Source: Caryophanales bacterium UBA1737
GTDB taxonomy: Bacteria > Bacillota_I > Bacilli_A > ML615J-28 > CAG-313
Assembly (NCBI GenBank): GCA_002315915.1
Contig: DCIB01000003.1
Location: forward strand, 1-60,193
Reading direction: 5' to 3'
DNA: 60,193 nucleotides
In this document: piece after piece, positions 35,728-44,915 of the stretch
Numbering within the stretch: the first letter of the stretch is position 1
Layout of the letters: the number at the start of each line of letters is the position of its first letter
Notes under the pieces: generated by a model
Database searches by the model: none
What the model was told of the DNA's origin: nothing
Seen by the model: the letters and a program-made list of their open reading frames with translations, nothing else
Program-made: the position numbers and the translations under genes

Positions 35728-37122
35728 TTATTTATTAAAACCTTTATATAAAAGTTCTAAATGATGTCCTATATGGCTTTCTAATAAAGAATAATATAAT
35801 TCTTTTTCTTTATCCCATAATGTATATAGTTTATCTCTAAATATATATATATCATTTTCTTTATCAGTTAATATAAATCCATATGTTATATGTATTAATT
35901 GACGAGAATCATTATTATTAAATAATAATGGTAATTCTTCATCTTTTAAATCATCTACACTTGGAATATTGTTAAGATTTGTTGTTACATGATAAAACTT
36001 ACATGCATCAAGAAATTTTGATATTGCATATTTATGAATATTTCTATATAATGAAGGATCTTTAATTGCAACAACTTTCATAGCTTCAAGCCAGTTAGTT
36101 CCTGCTGTTTTTACATGGAAATGTCCTTTAGTATATTTACCTATTATTTCAAAAGTAGAAAATTTATCAGATCCAGAATGAATAGATAATTTATAATTAA
36201 AGAATCTTGCTATTGCAGCATGTATTTTCATTTCATATTCAAATTGTTCTAGATTACCAATATAATCAATTCCTTTTTGGAATTCCCCACAAAATCTAGG
36301 AGCAACAGTAGCAAGTACAACTCCACTATTTAATAATTCATTGGCTACAAAGAAATGTTGTAAAGGAGTAGTTGATGACATTGTTTCATCGATAGATAAT
36401 TCTAAATCTACATCATTACCTTTTACATAATCAAAATATATATGTTTAGCAAATTCTATTGCATCCATATAAATATATACACATTCTTTTAAATCATTTA
36501 ATGTAAAAGATAGATCTATATCTTCAATATTAAATGACTTATTAAGATACTTATTCATTAAATCATCAGAAACTTTAACATCATCATAATTATCAATAGG
36601 TAATTTAATATGTTCGCTACAATCTAAAGTTAACATTGTATAACCGATTCTTAAAGCATTTTCAATATCTTCTTCATGCTTTAAATGATCAGCATCTGCT
36701 CCAAATCCTCTTTTATAACCACATTCTAATACTTGATATGTAACTTTATCTAATACATCTTCAAATGTTCTATTAGTTAGATTTAATTCTCTTATTGATT
36801 GTTGAGCAAATAAAGGATATGCATCATATTTATCCATAAATAATCTAGCGTGTCCAATTGACGCAATACCCAATCTATCACCAAGACCAAAACTTCTTTC
36901 TTTAGATAATACTTTAGATGGGGCAGTAAATGGTAATATTTTTCTTAAAATGCATGCATTATCATGATTCATATCACATATAGTTAAGTTATCTATAACT
37001 ACTCCTATAAAATCATAAGCATTATTTTCAATAATAAGTTTTTTATCATTATTATAATAACCTAAATAAATAGTACAATTATCTACTTTATTAATAGAAC
37101 TTTTAATAATATCTGTAATCAT
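35728..37122 (-). CDS. uxaE: Tagaturonate epimerase
   Basis: About 464 residues of the UxaE family, which epimerises D-tagaturonate to D-fructuronate (known from Thermotoga). Recognisable stretches: SFGLGDRLGIASIGHARLF (about 84-102), the metal-binding core RGFGADADHLK, LSIHSGSDKFS, and HVKTAGTNWLEAM. I place the start at the ATG at 37122, with AGGA 9 nt ahead. Together with uxuA and the SDR reductase at 25-27 kb it links galacturonate-derived tagaturonate to the mannonate branch, replacing the UxaB/UxaA route. It has its own promoter and terminator. Confidence 0.9.
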   Translation of the reverse strand: MITDIIKSSINKVDNCTIYLGYYNNDKKLIIENNAYDFIGVVIDNLTICDMNHDNACILRKILPFTAPSKVLSKERSFGLGDRLGIASIGHARLFMDKYDAYPLFAQQSIRELNLTNRTFEDVLDKVTYQVLECGYKRGFGADADHLKHEEDIENALRIGYTMLTLDCSEHIKLPIDNYDDVKVSDDLMNKYLNKSFNIEDIDLSFTLNDLKECVYIYMDAIEFAKHIYFDYVKGNDVDLELSIDETMSSTTPLQHFFVANELLNSGVVLATVAPRFCGEFQKGIDYIGNLEQFEYEMKIHAAIARFFNYKLSIHSGSDKFSTFEIIGKYTKGHFHVKTAGTNWLEAMKVVAIKDPSLYRNIHKYAISKFLDACKFYHVTTNLNNIPSVDDLKDEELPLLFNNNDSRQLIHITYGFILTDKENDIYIFRDKLYTLWDKEKELYYSLLESHIGHHLELLYKGFNK

Positions 37123-37147
37123 ATATATACTTCCTTTAATCATTAAT

Positions 37148-37175
37148 ATTATACTATTTTAATCGTTTATTACAA
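37148..37175 (-). promoter_or_regulatory. Promoter of uxaE
   Basis: On the minus strand TTGTAA (37170-37175), a 16-nt spacer and TATAAT (37148-37153), about 25 nt before the start codon. Confidence 0.6.
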
Positions 37176-37185
37176 TTAAGAAGAA

Positions 37186-37220
37186 ATCAAAAACAGGTAT
37201 TGATATAATCAATACCTGTT
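37186..37220 (-). terminator. Terminator of the PHP/fusion-dehydrogenase operon
   Basis: AACAGGTATTGA and TCAATACCTGTT pair across about 5 nt and are followed by TTTTT on the minus strand, just after the stop at 37225. Confidence 0.88.
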
Positions 37221-37224
37221 CTAA

Positions 37225-39246
37225 TTACCATTTAACACTATTAGTAGTATCTAATACAGATCCTTCTTTAGTTACTTTTCTACGAGATGTTGCAATACGT
37301 TTCTTTAATTCTGAATAATATAATTCACCATCCATAGGAAGTTCAATAGGTTTATCAAGCCATGTAGAAAGTAACATTGCATCCATTAATTCAACACCAT
37401 GTATTCCTTCTTTACCATCTACATATAGAGGTTCTTTTCCTAATATTGCATTTGAGAAGTTTCTAAGTATTCCTGGATGTTGATAATTTAATCCATCAGT
37501 TTCTACTACATAATGTTTAAATTCTGGTTGTCCAAATCCGCCTTTGTATGTAGCATTAAATTCACGCTCATCAATTTTATTCATATCACATGTTAATACA
37601 CCATCATCACAAACAAGTTTACCTTTAGTACCCAATACTTCAAACCTATTTGTTCCAGGAGCATCAGCTGTTGATGTAATAAATACACCTGTTGCTCCAT
37701 TAGGATATTCCATATAACATGTTACATCATCTTCTACTTCTATATCATGCCATTTACCAAAATGACAGAAAGATCTTACCTTTGATGGCATCATACCTAC
37801 TGCCCATTGAAGTAAATCTAATTGATGAGGACATTGATTAAATAATACTCCTCCTCCTTCTCCACTCCATGTAGCTCTCCAATCACCTGAATCATAATAG
37901 CTTTGTGATCTATACCAAGTAGTAATAATCCAGTTTACTCTTTTTATTTGACCGATATCACCATTTAGAATCATTTCTCTCATCTTACGATATACACAAT
38001 TAGTTCTTTGGTTAAACATCATAGTAAATAATGCATTAGACTCACTTGCTACTTTATTCATTTCTTCTACTTGTAAAGTATATACACCAGCTGGTTTTTC
38101 TACTAAAGTATGAATGCCTTTCTTTAACGCTCTAATAGCAAGTACTGGATGATCATAGTGTGGTACTGCAATAATTACTGCATCTACATCAGCATTATCT
38201 ATTAATTCATCTCCTGATGCATAACATTTAAATGAATGAGCAGGATATAGATTAACTTGTTTTTTCATTCGTTCAGGTTTTAAATCTGATATCGCAACAA
38301 TTACTCCATTTGGTACTTCATTTTCTTTTATAAAATGTCTAATATGTTGTGAACCTATATTACCACAACCTATTACACCAAATTTAACTGGACCTTTTTT
38401 AATATATCCATCATTACATTCTATATAACCACATTTATTTAATACATCTTTAATACCTTTAACAGCTGCATTAAATGATTCATGATTATCTTTATATAAA
38501 TATTTAGTATTTAAAGAAGAATCATCTACTAATTTATATGCAAAGAATAATGCAAGATGTGGTTCAATAGTAAATACATAATCTTTATGATCAAGCATAG
38601 ATATTAATTTATCTATCTTTGCAGAACCTTCTCCTGCTGGAACAAGTTGCATAGTGCTTTTATCTACATCTTTAATATGGAAATAATCTGTTTTAGAAAC
38701 TAATTTATCTAATGTTTTATCAGGATCTTGATCACATTGAATAAAGTTAGCTGGATCATATATGTATTTTAATCCATTAACAGAATTCATTATATCTAAT
38801 ACTCTATCTAATGAATCACCATATATAGCTTTTTCATTTTCATGATAAAGTTGTACTCCATATTCATTTGCTACATCAACCATTTTTTGTAAGTATTCCA
38901 TTACTTTTTCTCGAGATTTATAAGCATTATGGAAAGAAAACATTCTAATTTTATCTGTTTTAAATACTTTAGCAAGTTCACATGTATGACGAACTTTCTT
39001 TAAATATTCATCAATATCACAAGTAATATCAACTTTACCTATAGGAGAGCCAATACTCCATACTTTTATATCGTTTTCTTCAAATTTTTTATTATATTCT
39101 TCTGCTTCTTCAATAGTAAAATCAGATACATTTTTTTTATCTATACTACGTAATTCAACTAAATGAATATTATTTTTCTTTAAACCTTCTATTTGTTCTT
39201 CAATAGAATCACCATATTCATCAATAAATGCTGATAACTTAATCAT
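37225..39246 (-). CDS. Fusion of a TIM-barrel sugar isomerase/epimerase with a Gfo/Idh/MocA dehydrogenase
   Basis: About 673 residues and two enzymes in one chain. Residues 1-265 are an AP-endonuclease-2/xylose-isomerase-like TIM barrel: LYHENEKAI (metal Glu), YIYDPANFIQ, DYFHIKDVD (His, Asp) and FTIEPHL. From about 285 a Gfo/Idh/MocA oxidoreductase follows: KFGVIGCGNIGSQHI (NAD motif), VEKPAG (catalytic Lys region) and GGGVLFNQCPHQLDLL. The start at 39246 has AGGGAAG ahead and overlaps the PHP stop by 8 nt. The pair could oxidise, isomerise and re-reduce a sugar or inositol-like polyol. The substrate is unknown. Confidence 0.88.
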   Translation of the reverse strand: MIKLSAFIDEYGDSIEEQIEGLKKNNIHLVELRSIDKKNVSDFTIEEAEEYNKKFEENDIKVWSIGSPIGKVDITCDIDEYLKKVRHTCELAKVFKTDKIRMFSFHNAYKSREKVMEYLQKMVDVANEYGVQLYHENEKAIYGDSLDRVLDIMNSVNGLKYIYDPANFIQCDQDPDKTLDKLVSKTDYFHIKDVDKSTMQLVPAGEGSAKIDKLISMLDHKDYVFTIEPHLALFFAYKLVDDSSLNTKYLYKDNHESFNAAVKGIKDVLNKCGYIECNDGYIKKGPVKFGVIGCGNIGSQHIRHFIKENEVPNGVIVAISDLKPERMKKQVNLYPAHSFKCYASGDELIDNADVDAVIIAVPHYDHPVLAIRALKKGIHTLVEKPAGVYTLQVEEMNKVASESNALFTMMFNQRTNCVYRKMREMILNGDIGQIKRVNWIITTWYRSQSYYDSGDWRATWSGEGGGVLFNQCPHQLDLLQWAVGMMPSKVRSFCHFGKWHDIEVEDDVTCYMEYPNGATGVFITSTADAPGTNRFEVLGTKGKLVCDDGVLTCDMNKIDEREFNATYKGGFGQPEFKHYVVETDGLNYQHPGILRNFSNAILGKEPLYVDGKEGIHGVELMDAMLLSTWLDKPIELPMDGELYYSELKKRIATSRRKVTKEGSVLDTTNSVKW

Positions 39247-40198
39247 TTTCTTTACTTCCCTTACTATAATATTCTTCATCTAAATAAATAGGATTACTCC
39301 AAGCACTTCTACCTCTTGCATCCATTACTTCACAACGTACCATATGTTCTTTACCAACAAGTTTAGTAACATATTCAGTTAAATGTCTGCCAAATTTTCT
39401 TTGGAAACATCTAAATTCACCACATACAAATATTCGTTCACATGGAGAACATAATACATGTACTTCATTACCTTCTACATAAAAGTCATATATAGATGGT
39501 CCTTCTGATGTATAGAAAGATCCACACTTCATAGCTTCTATAATGGCTTCTGCACTTCTATTACGAGCTTTTACTACAGTAAAACCCCCAAAAGAATCAG
39601 AATACATTGAATCTAAATCTTGATGATTATGATTATCATCATCACCACCATTCCAGAATTTTAAACCTCTATGTAACATTTCAGTCCAAAATACTGTTCC
39701 ATCACCAGTTCTTTCAAGCCATTCTGTTGCATAATTAATAATTTCTATGGCATCATATGGATTATTATCTTCTATTTCAGGAGTTTTTAATTTTGACCAA
39801 TGTGGATGGTTAAGCATGACATATGCACCTTTTTTTCTTAAATCATAACAAAAAGGGATAGATACTTTTCCACTTCTTTCAGGTAAAGCAACTTTACTAT
39901 TTGGTTTAATTCCATCTATTGAATCAGCCCATAAAAAGTTTACATGTATATCATGATCATTAGATGCATTAGCATATAATTCAAATCCTTGAACCATAGT
40001 AAAATTATATTCAGATAATTTTCTTGTATCTGAATAAAAATTATGATCTGTAACAGCTAAAAAATCATAGCCATGATGCTTATACGCTTCTTTCATTTCT
40101 TTAGGAGTAAGTGATCCATCAGAATTACATGAATGAGAATGAATATTACCTTTTAAAAATATAGCATTTTCATCTTGAATAAATGTTGTTTTTTTCAT
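39239..40198 (-). CDS. PHP-domain metal-dependent phosphoesterase
   Basis: A 319-residue PHP hydrolase without a polymerase. The metal-binding set is visible: NIHSHSCNSDGSLTPKEM (about 18-35), FLAVTDHN, a Glu in VQGFELYA, and later NHPHW and GGDDDNHNHQD. Cytoplasmic (no signal peptide). It is the first gene before the isomerase/dehydrogenase fusion and overlaps it, so it probably hydrolyses a phosphoester in the same pathway. Relatives of the CehA/McbA type act on varied substrates. Start at 40198, with an extended -10 (TGATATACT, 40231-40239 on the minus strand) upstream. Confidence 0.85.
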   Translation of the reverse strand: MKKTTFIQDENAIFLKGNIHSHSCNSDGSLTPKEMKEAYKHHGYDFLAVTDHNFYSDTRKLSEYNFTMVQGFELYANASNDHDIHVNFLWADSIDGIKPNSKVALPERSGKVSIPFCYDLRKKGAYVMLNHPHWSKLKTPEIEDNNPYDAIEIINYATEWLERTGDGTVFWTEMLHRGLKFWNGGDDDNHNHQDLDSMYSDSFGGFTVVKARNRSAEAIIEAMKCGSFYTSEGPSIYDFYVEGNEVHVLCSPCERIFVCGEFRCFQRKFGRHLTEYVTKLVGKEHMVRCEVMDARGRSAWSNPIYLDEEYYSKGSKEND

Positions 40199-40338
40199 AT
40201 TTATTACCTATTCTTATTTAATACATATATAGTATATCACATTTATAAAAATCATAAATATATTTAATTCAATATAATAGTAAATAACCTATTACAGTAT
40301 TATAATATCTATATATTATATCTAAGAGGTATATAAAT

Positions 40339-42009
40339 ATGAAATTATGTAATATATGGGGAGAAGGAGCATTATTTGCATTCTCTGGACTAGATGGAGA
40401 ATCTTTATATTCTGATGATTTTCCAGGAATATTATTAGATAAACAAATAGGTTTTAAATTATATTCTAATGTTAGAAGATATTTAGTATTAAATAATATT
40501 AATTTTGATGAAGTAAAATTTAATGTAGTTACATCTGATTATATTAATTTTACATATAACAATAATATATATAATATTGTTTATGCTAAAACTCATCTAA
40601 TAATAGGAAATTCAACATGTAATATAGATTTATCTCAATCATCTGATTTTAAAGAAAAGATTAAAGATAATTATTCTATAATTGATGATGGAAAAGATAT
40701 AACTATATTAAAGGTTAATAATAATTCATTTAGTTATGCTTTTGCTCATAACTTTGAAGATGCTAAATCATTAGTAGATGAACCATTAAATATAGATGAA
40801 ATAATTAAGAATAAGTTATCTTATTATGAAAAGAATGATCATAATAAATATCCAGATTTAGAAACTCTATATTATAAATGTTTATCTGTAATGAAAACAC
40901 AAATATATTCTCCGGAAGATGTATTTCAAACTAAATGGTCTACTCCAGATAGAATACCACATAAAAAAATGTGGCTATGGGATAGTTGTTTTCATTCTAT
41001 AGGATTTTTAAATATAGATCCTAATTTATCACAAGATCTATTACTTGCTATATTTTATAAACAACATAGTGATGGTTTTATTCCTCATATGATGGGAGTA
41101 AATCTAGAATCTACTATTACACAACCACCAGTTATTGCTTATGCTGCATGGAAGATATATCAAAAAACAAGAAGTATAGATTTCTTACGTAAAATATATG
41201 ATCATAATAAAATATTCTTAAACTGGGTAGATAATAATAGACGTATAAATAAAGATGTTCATTTATATACTTGGAATTTAACTAATATTTTGACTTGTAA
41301 ATGTGATGAATCAGGTATGGATAATTCACCAAGATTTGATACAAATGATCCATTATATGCGATAGATTTTTCTACATTTATGGCAAACGAATGTTTACTT
41401 ATGAGTAAGATTGCTCATGAATTATATGATGAAGAAGAATCTTATTATATAAATAAATATAATTTAATTAAAAATGATATGAATAAATATCTATATGATG
41501 ATATTGATGGAATATATTATGATTATAATGTAAAGAAAAGTTGTTTTCATAAAGTATTAAGTGTTGTATCATTTTTACCATTAATGGCTTTTATTCCTGA
41601 TACTAAACAAGTAGAATCTTTAATTAATCATTTAAATAACGATAAAGAATTTAATACTCCACTTCCTATTCCTACAATATCTTTATCAGATAAACTATTT
41701 GGTACTGATATGTGGAGAGGTCCTGTATGGATTAACTTTAATTATATGATAATTGAAGGTATATATTTTAATGGATATAAAGATCTTGCGAAGGATATAA
41801 AACTAAAAACTATTTATTCTATGAATAAGTGGTATAATAAAACAGGTGTAATTTCAGAATTCTATGATAGTATGGATGAAACAATGCCTTGTATGTTAAA
41901 TAGAAAAGGTACACCTGTATTCCCATATAATACAGATAAGAAATTACAAACAATCAGAGATTATGGTTGGAGTACAACTCTTCTTTTTGATTGGTTAAAT
42001 AACAAGTAA
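40339..42009 (+). CDS. GH63/GH37-like (alpha/alpha)6-barrel glycoside hydrolase
   Basis: 556 residues. The N-terminal 150 form a beta-rich domain, and the rest an (alpha/alpha)6 barrel with clan GH-G motifs: MWLWDSCFHSIGF (about 213-225), SGMDNSPRF with the likely acid Asp (about 331-339), RGPVWINFNYMIIEGIY, and GVISEFYDSMDE with the likely base Glu. This layout matches GH63 mannosylglycerate/glucosidase-type and GH37 trehalase enzymes. No signal peptide, so the substrate is a small imported glycoside. Its neighbour 12 nt downstream is an alpha-galacturonidase, so a galacturonide-containing oligosaccharide is a reasonable guess. Confidence 0.8.
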   Translation: MKLCNIWGEGALFAFSGLDGESLYSDDFPGILLDKQIGFKLYSNVRRYLVLNNINFDEVKFNVVTSDYINFTYNNNIYNIVYAKTHLIIGNSTCNIDLSQSSDFKEKIKDNYSIIDDGKDITILKVNNNSFSYAFAHNFEDAKSLVDEPLNIDEIIKNKLSYYEKNDHNKYPDLETLYYKCLSVMKTQIYSPEDVFQTKWSTPDRIPHKKMWLWDSCFHSIGFLNIDPNLSQDLLLAIFYKQHSDGFIPHMMGVNLESTITQPPVIAYAAWKIYQKTRSIDFLRKIYDHNKIFLNWVDNNRRINKDVHLYTWNLTNILTCKCDESGMDNSPRFDTNDPLYAIDFSTFMANECLLMSKIAHELYDEEESYYINKYNLIKNDMNKYLYDDIDGIYYDYNVKKSCFHKVLSVVSFLPLMAFIPDTKQVESLINHLNNDKEFNTPLPIPTISLSDKLFGTDMWRGPVWINFNYMIIEGIYFNGYKDLAKDIKLKTIYSMNKWYNKTGVISEFYDSMDETMPCMLNRKGTPVFPYNTDKKLQTIRDYGWSTTLLFDWLNNK

Positions 42010-42021
42010 GGGATATATATT

Positions 42022-43431
42022 ATGAAATTTTTAGATAAAAAAGTAGAAGATATAAAAATATCTTATATTGGTGGAGGATCACGTGGTTGGGCATGGGGTC
42101 TAATGAGTGATTTATTATCATATGATGATATATCTGGTGATGTATATTTATATGATATAGATAAAGAAGCTGCTAAATTAAATGAAATTATTGGTGAAAA
42201 AGGAAATAACGCAAAAGGTGCTAAATCAATATGGCATTATCATGCTGTTGATACCATTGAAGAATCATTAAATGGTGCTAACTTTGTTATCATATCTATA
42301 TTACCTGGATCATTTGATGAAATGGAAAGCGATGTACACGCTCCTGAAAAATATGGAATATATCAAACTGTTGGAGATTCAACAGGACCAGGAGGAATTT
42401 TACGTGCTATGCGTACTGTTCCCATGTATGAATATATTGCCGAAAAAATTAAAGAATGTTGTCCAGATGCATGGGTTATAAATTATACTAATCCTATGAC
42501 ACTATGTACAAGAACATTATATAGAGTATTTCCTAATATTAAAGCATTTGGATGTTGTCATGAAGTATTTGGTACTCAAAGATTACTTGCAAAAGTAGTT
42601 AAAGAAGAAATGGGTATTGATAATGTAGAACGTCATGAAATAAAAGTAAATCCAGTAGGTGTAAATCATTTTACTTGGCTTACTGAAGCAAAATATAAAG
42701 ATGTTGATTTATTTCCTAAATATGTTGATTTCTGTAAGAAATTTAGATACAAAGGTTATAACGCAATAGGAACACTACTTGATAACTGGAAAACTAATAC
42801 ATTTAGATTTGATGAAATGGTTAAAATGGATTTATTCCAAAAATTTGGATGGATTGCAGCGGCAGGTGATAGACATCTAGTAGAATTCTGCCCAGGTAAA
42901 TGGTATTTATCTAGTCCAGAACGTGTAAAAGAAATGCACTTTGGATTAACTACTGTTGCAATGAGAAGAGAAATCTTAAAGAAACGTTTAGATATGCGTG
43001 AAGCATTAGTAACTGGTAAAAAAGAAGTTGAATTAAAATTAACTGGTGAAGAAGGAGTTAACCAAATAAGAGCATTACTTGGATTAACAGAACTTATAAC
43101 TAATGTTAATTTACCTAATATTGGTCAAATACCTAATCTTCCACTAGGAGCTATAGTTGAAACTAATGCTGTATTTAGATCTAATTCATTAAAACCAGTA
43201 TTTGCAGGAGATATTCCTGAAAGTATTTATCCATTAGTATCAAGAATATGTGGAGAACAAGAATTAATTAATATAGGATGCGCTAATAAAGATTTAAATA
43301 TCTTATTTAATGCATTCGCAAATGATCCTTTAGTAACTATTCCAGTAGATGATGCTAAAAAATTATTTATTGAAATGTGTGAAAACACTAAAGAATACTT
43401 ATCAATGTATAATTTAAAAGATTTTAAATAA
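42022..43431 (+). CDS. GH4 alpha-galacturonidase
   Basis: A 469-residue GH4 enzyme, which uses NAD and Mn for redox-assisted glycoside cleavage. The NAD motif ISYIGGGSRGWAWGLM is at about 12-27, STGPGGILRAMR at about 117-128, VINYTNPMTLCTRTL at about 151-165, and GCCHEVFGTQRLL at about 176-188, VNPVGVNHFTWL follows. The CHEV tetrad is the motif reported for alpha-galacturonidases (CHSV in alpha-galactosidases, CHGH in glucuronidases). Product would be galacturonate, entering the uxaE/uxuA route. Second gene of a plus-strand operon. Confidence 0.88.
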   Translation: MKFLDKKVEDIKISYIGGGSRGWAWGLMSDLLSYDDISGDVYLYDIDKEAAKLNEIIGEKGNNAKGAKSIWHYHAVDTIEESLNGANFVIISILPGSFDEMESDVHAPEKYGIYQTVGDSTGPGGILRAMRTVPMYEYIAEKIKECCPDAWVINYTNPMTLCTRTLYRVFPNIKAFGCCHEVFGTQRLLAKVVKEEMGIDNVERHEIKVNPVGVNHFTWLTEAKYKDVDLFPKYVDFCKKFRYKGYNAIGTLLDNWKTNTFRFDEMVKMDLFQKFGWIAAAGDRHLVEFCPGKWYLSSPERVKEMHFGLTTVAMRREILKKRLDMREALVTGKKEVELKLTGEEGVNQIRALLGLTELITNVNLPNIGQIPNLPLGAIVETNAVFRSNSLKPVFAGDIPESIYPLVSRICGEQELINIGCANKDLNILFNAFANDPLVTIPVDDAKKLFIEMCENTKEYLSMYNLKDFK

Positions 43432-43440
43432 TATAATAAC

Positions 43441-43472
43441 AAAATACGAGAGTTTAAAACTCTCGTATTTTT
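43441..43472. terminator. Terminator between convergent genes
   Basis: AAAATACGAGAGTT pairs with AACTCTCGTATTTT across TAA, with T-rich tails on both strands. It serves the galacturonidase operon and the minus-strand esterase gene. Confidence 0.9.
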
Positions 43473-43473
43473 A

Positions 43474-44895
43474 TTATTTTAATTTATATAGTCCTTCAAA
43501 ATTGAATCCATCTATAAAGTTTTCTGCATGTTTGTCTACTTTTACCCATGCGTAATCATCTTTAAATGATATTAAGATAAATAAATTACCTAGATATTTA
43601 TCTATAACTTGTACATCTATTTCAATCTTTTTATTAGAAGTACACATAAATGAAGATGCAATATCATAATGGTAATCTTTTTCAACTAGTTTACCTATTG
43701 TATTAGAATAAGGTCCTAAATCTAATTTTGAAAATATATTTTTACCAATACCAAAATTTATTGAATGAACTTTATCTTCATATATATAATTAAATATACC
43801 TTCATTATTATTAATAATTTTAATATTAAATTCTTCAATAATATTATTATTTAATGATATATATGTCTTATTATTTATTTTATTAATTAATTCATTATTA
43901 ATATTATATGGTAAATATCTTAATTCATAAGATGGTTCTATATGTTTTATATTATCAATCTTATCTACTATGCCATATACAGCATTAATTAATACTTCTC
44001 TATGCTCTTTTATGCCTTCGTCTGATGCATTGCATAAGAATATAAATTTAGATTTAGGAAACATTAATGTTAATTGATTACCCATTCCACACATTGCAAA
44101 ACCATCTTTTTGTAACATAAAGAAATGTAATCCATAACCATTAGCTCGATAATTTAAATATCCTGTATCTTTATTGCAAGTAAGGCGTGTTGTTGCATAT
44201 TCTATTAATTTAGAATCAAGAACTTGTTCACCATTGATAATACCTTTATTCATAATGAATACAGCAAGGCTTGCCATATCAGATAACTTACATACTAACC
44301 CAGAATCACTCCATGAATAATTACTTGGAACTTTTAAGATGTATGCATCTTTAAATGTTCCAAGTTTATTAAATAATTTATCTTTTAAATAATCTAATAA
44401 ACTTATACCAGTTATTCTTTCTACTAGTTCTCCTAATACTTGTGAAACATCTGAATCATATCTCCAAAATAAACCCGCTGGTCTTATAGCTTTTTGACTA
44501 AAATATAATTTAACTCGATCATTTTCTTCTTGCTTGAACCAATCAGGACATTTTACTGATGTTTCCATCATTAATGATTCTTCTATAGTTTGATTAATTA
44601 GAAATTCAGATGTATTTGGTGTTATATATTCTTTAAAATAAGAAGATAATTTATCTTGGAAAGAAATTTTATTATCTTGAACTAAAAATAATAATGCAAT
44701 ACAAACTAGACTTTTAGTTTCTGAATACATTCTATGTAATGTATCTTTATTATATGGATTAAAATATCTTTCAAAAAATACTTCATTATCATATAACATC
44801 ATTACTGAATGCATAGTGCATCCTTCAGATATTAATTTATTCATGAAGATTGCTAAATCTTCATTATTTAAATTTATGTCTTTTATGTTTACCAT
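43474..44895 (-). CDS. Beta-lactamase-fold serine hydrolase (class C-like esterase)
   Basis: About 473 residues. The class C beta-lactamase/EstB-like core occupies roughly residues 25-290: SETK at about 57-60 (S-x-x-K), FWRYDSDVSQVLGELV with the Tyr motif, NYSWSDSG and, near 264, a GLHF strand. A further 180 residues form a C-terminal beta-rich domain. It has no signal peptide, so a cytoplasmic esterase acting on acylated sugars is more likely than a wall enzyme. The start is the ATG at 44895, with AAGGAG 8 nt ahead. Last gene of the GH125/GH127-like operon. Confidence 0.82.
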   Translation of the reverse strand: MVNIKDINLNNEDLAIFMNKLISEGCTMHSVMMLYDNEVFFERYFNPYNKDTLHRMYSETKSLVCIALLFLVQDNKISFQDKLSSYFKEYITPNTSEFLINQTIEESLMMETSVKCPDWFKQEENDRVKLYFSQKAIRPAGLFWRYDSDVSQVLGELVERITGISLLDYLKDKLFNKLGTFKDAYILKVPSNYSWSDSGLVCKLSDMASLAVFIMNKGIINGEQVLDSKLIEYATTRLTCNKDTGYLNYRANGYGLHFFMLQKDGFAMCGMGNQLTLMFPKSKFIFLCNASDEGIKEHREVLINAVYGIVDKIDNIKHIEPSYELRYLPYNINNELINKINNKTYISLNNNIIEEFNIKIINNNEGIFNYIYEDKVHSINFGIGKNIFSKLDLGPYSNTIGKLVEKDYHYDIASSFMCTSNKKIEIDVQVIDKYLGNLFILISFKDDYAWVKVDKHAENFIDGFNFEGLYKLK

Positions 44896-44915
44896 AATTG
44901 ACACTCCTTAAAAAT

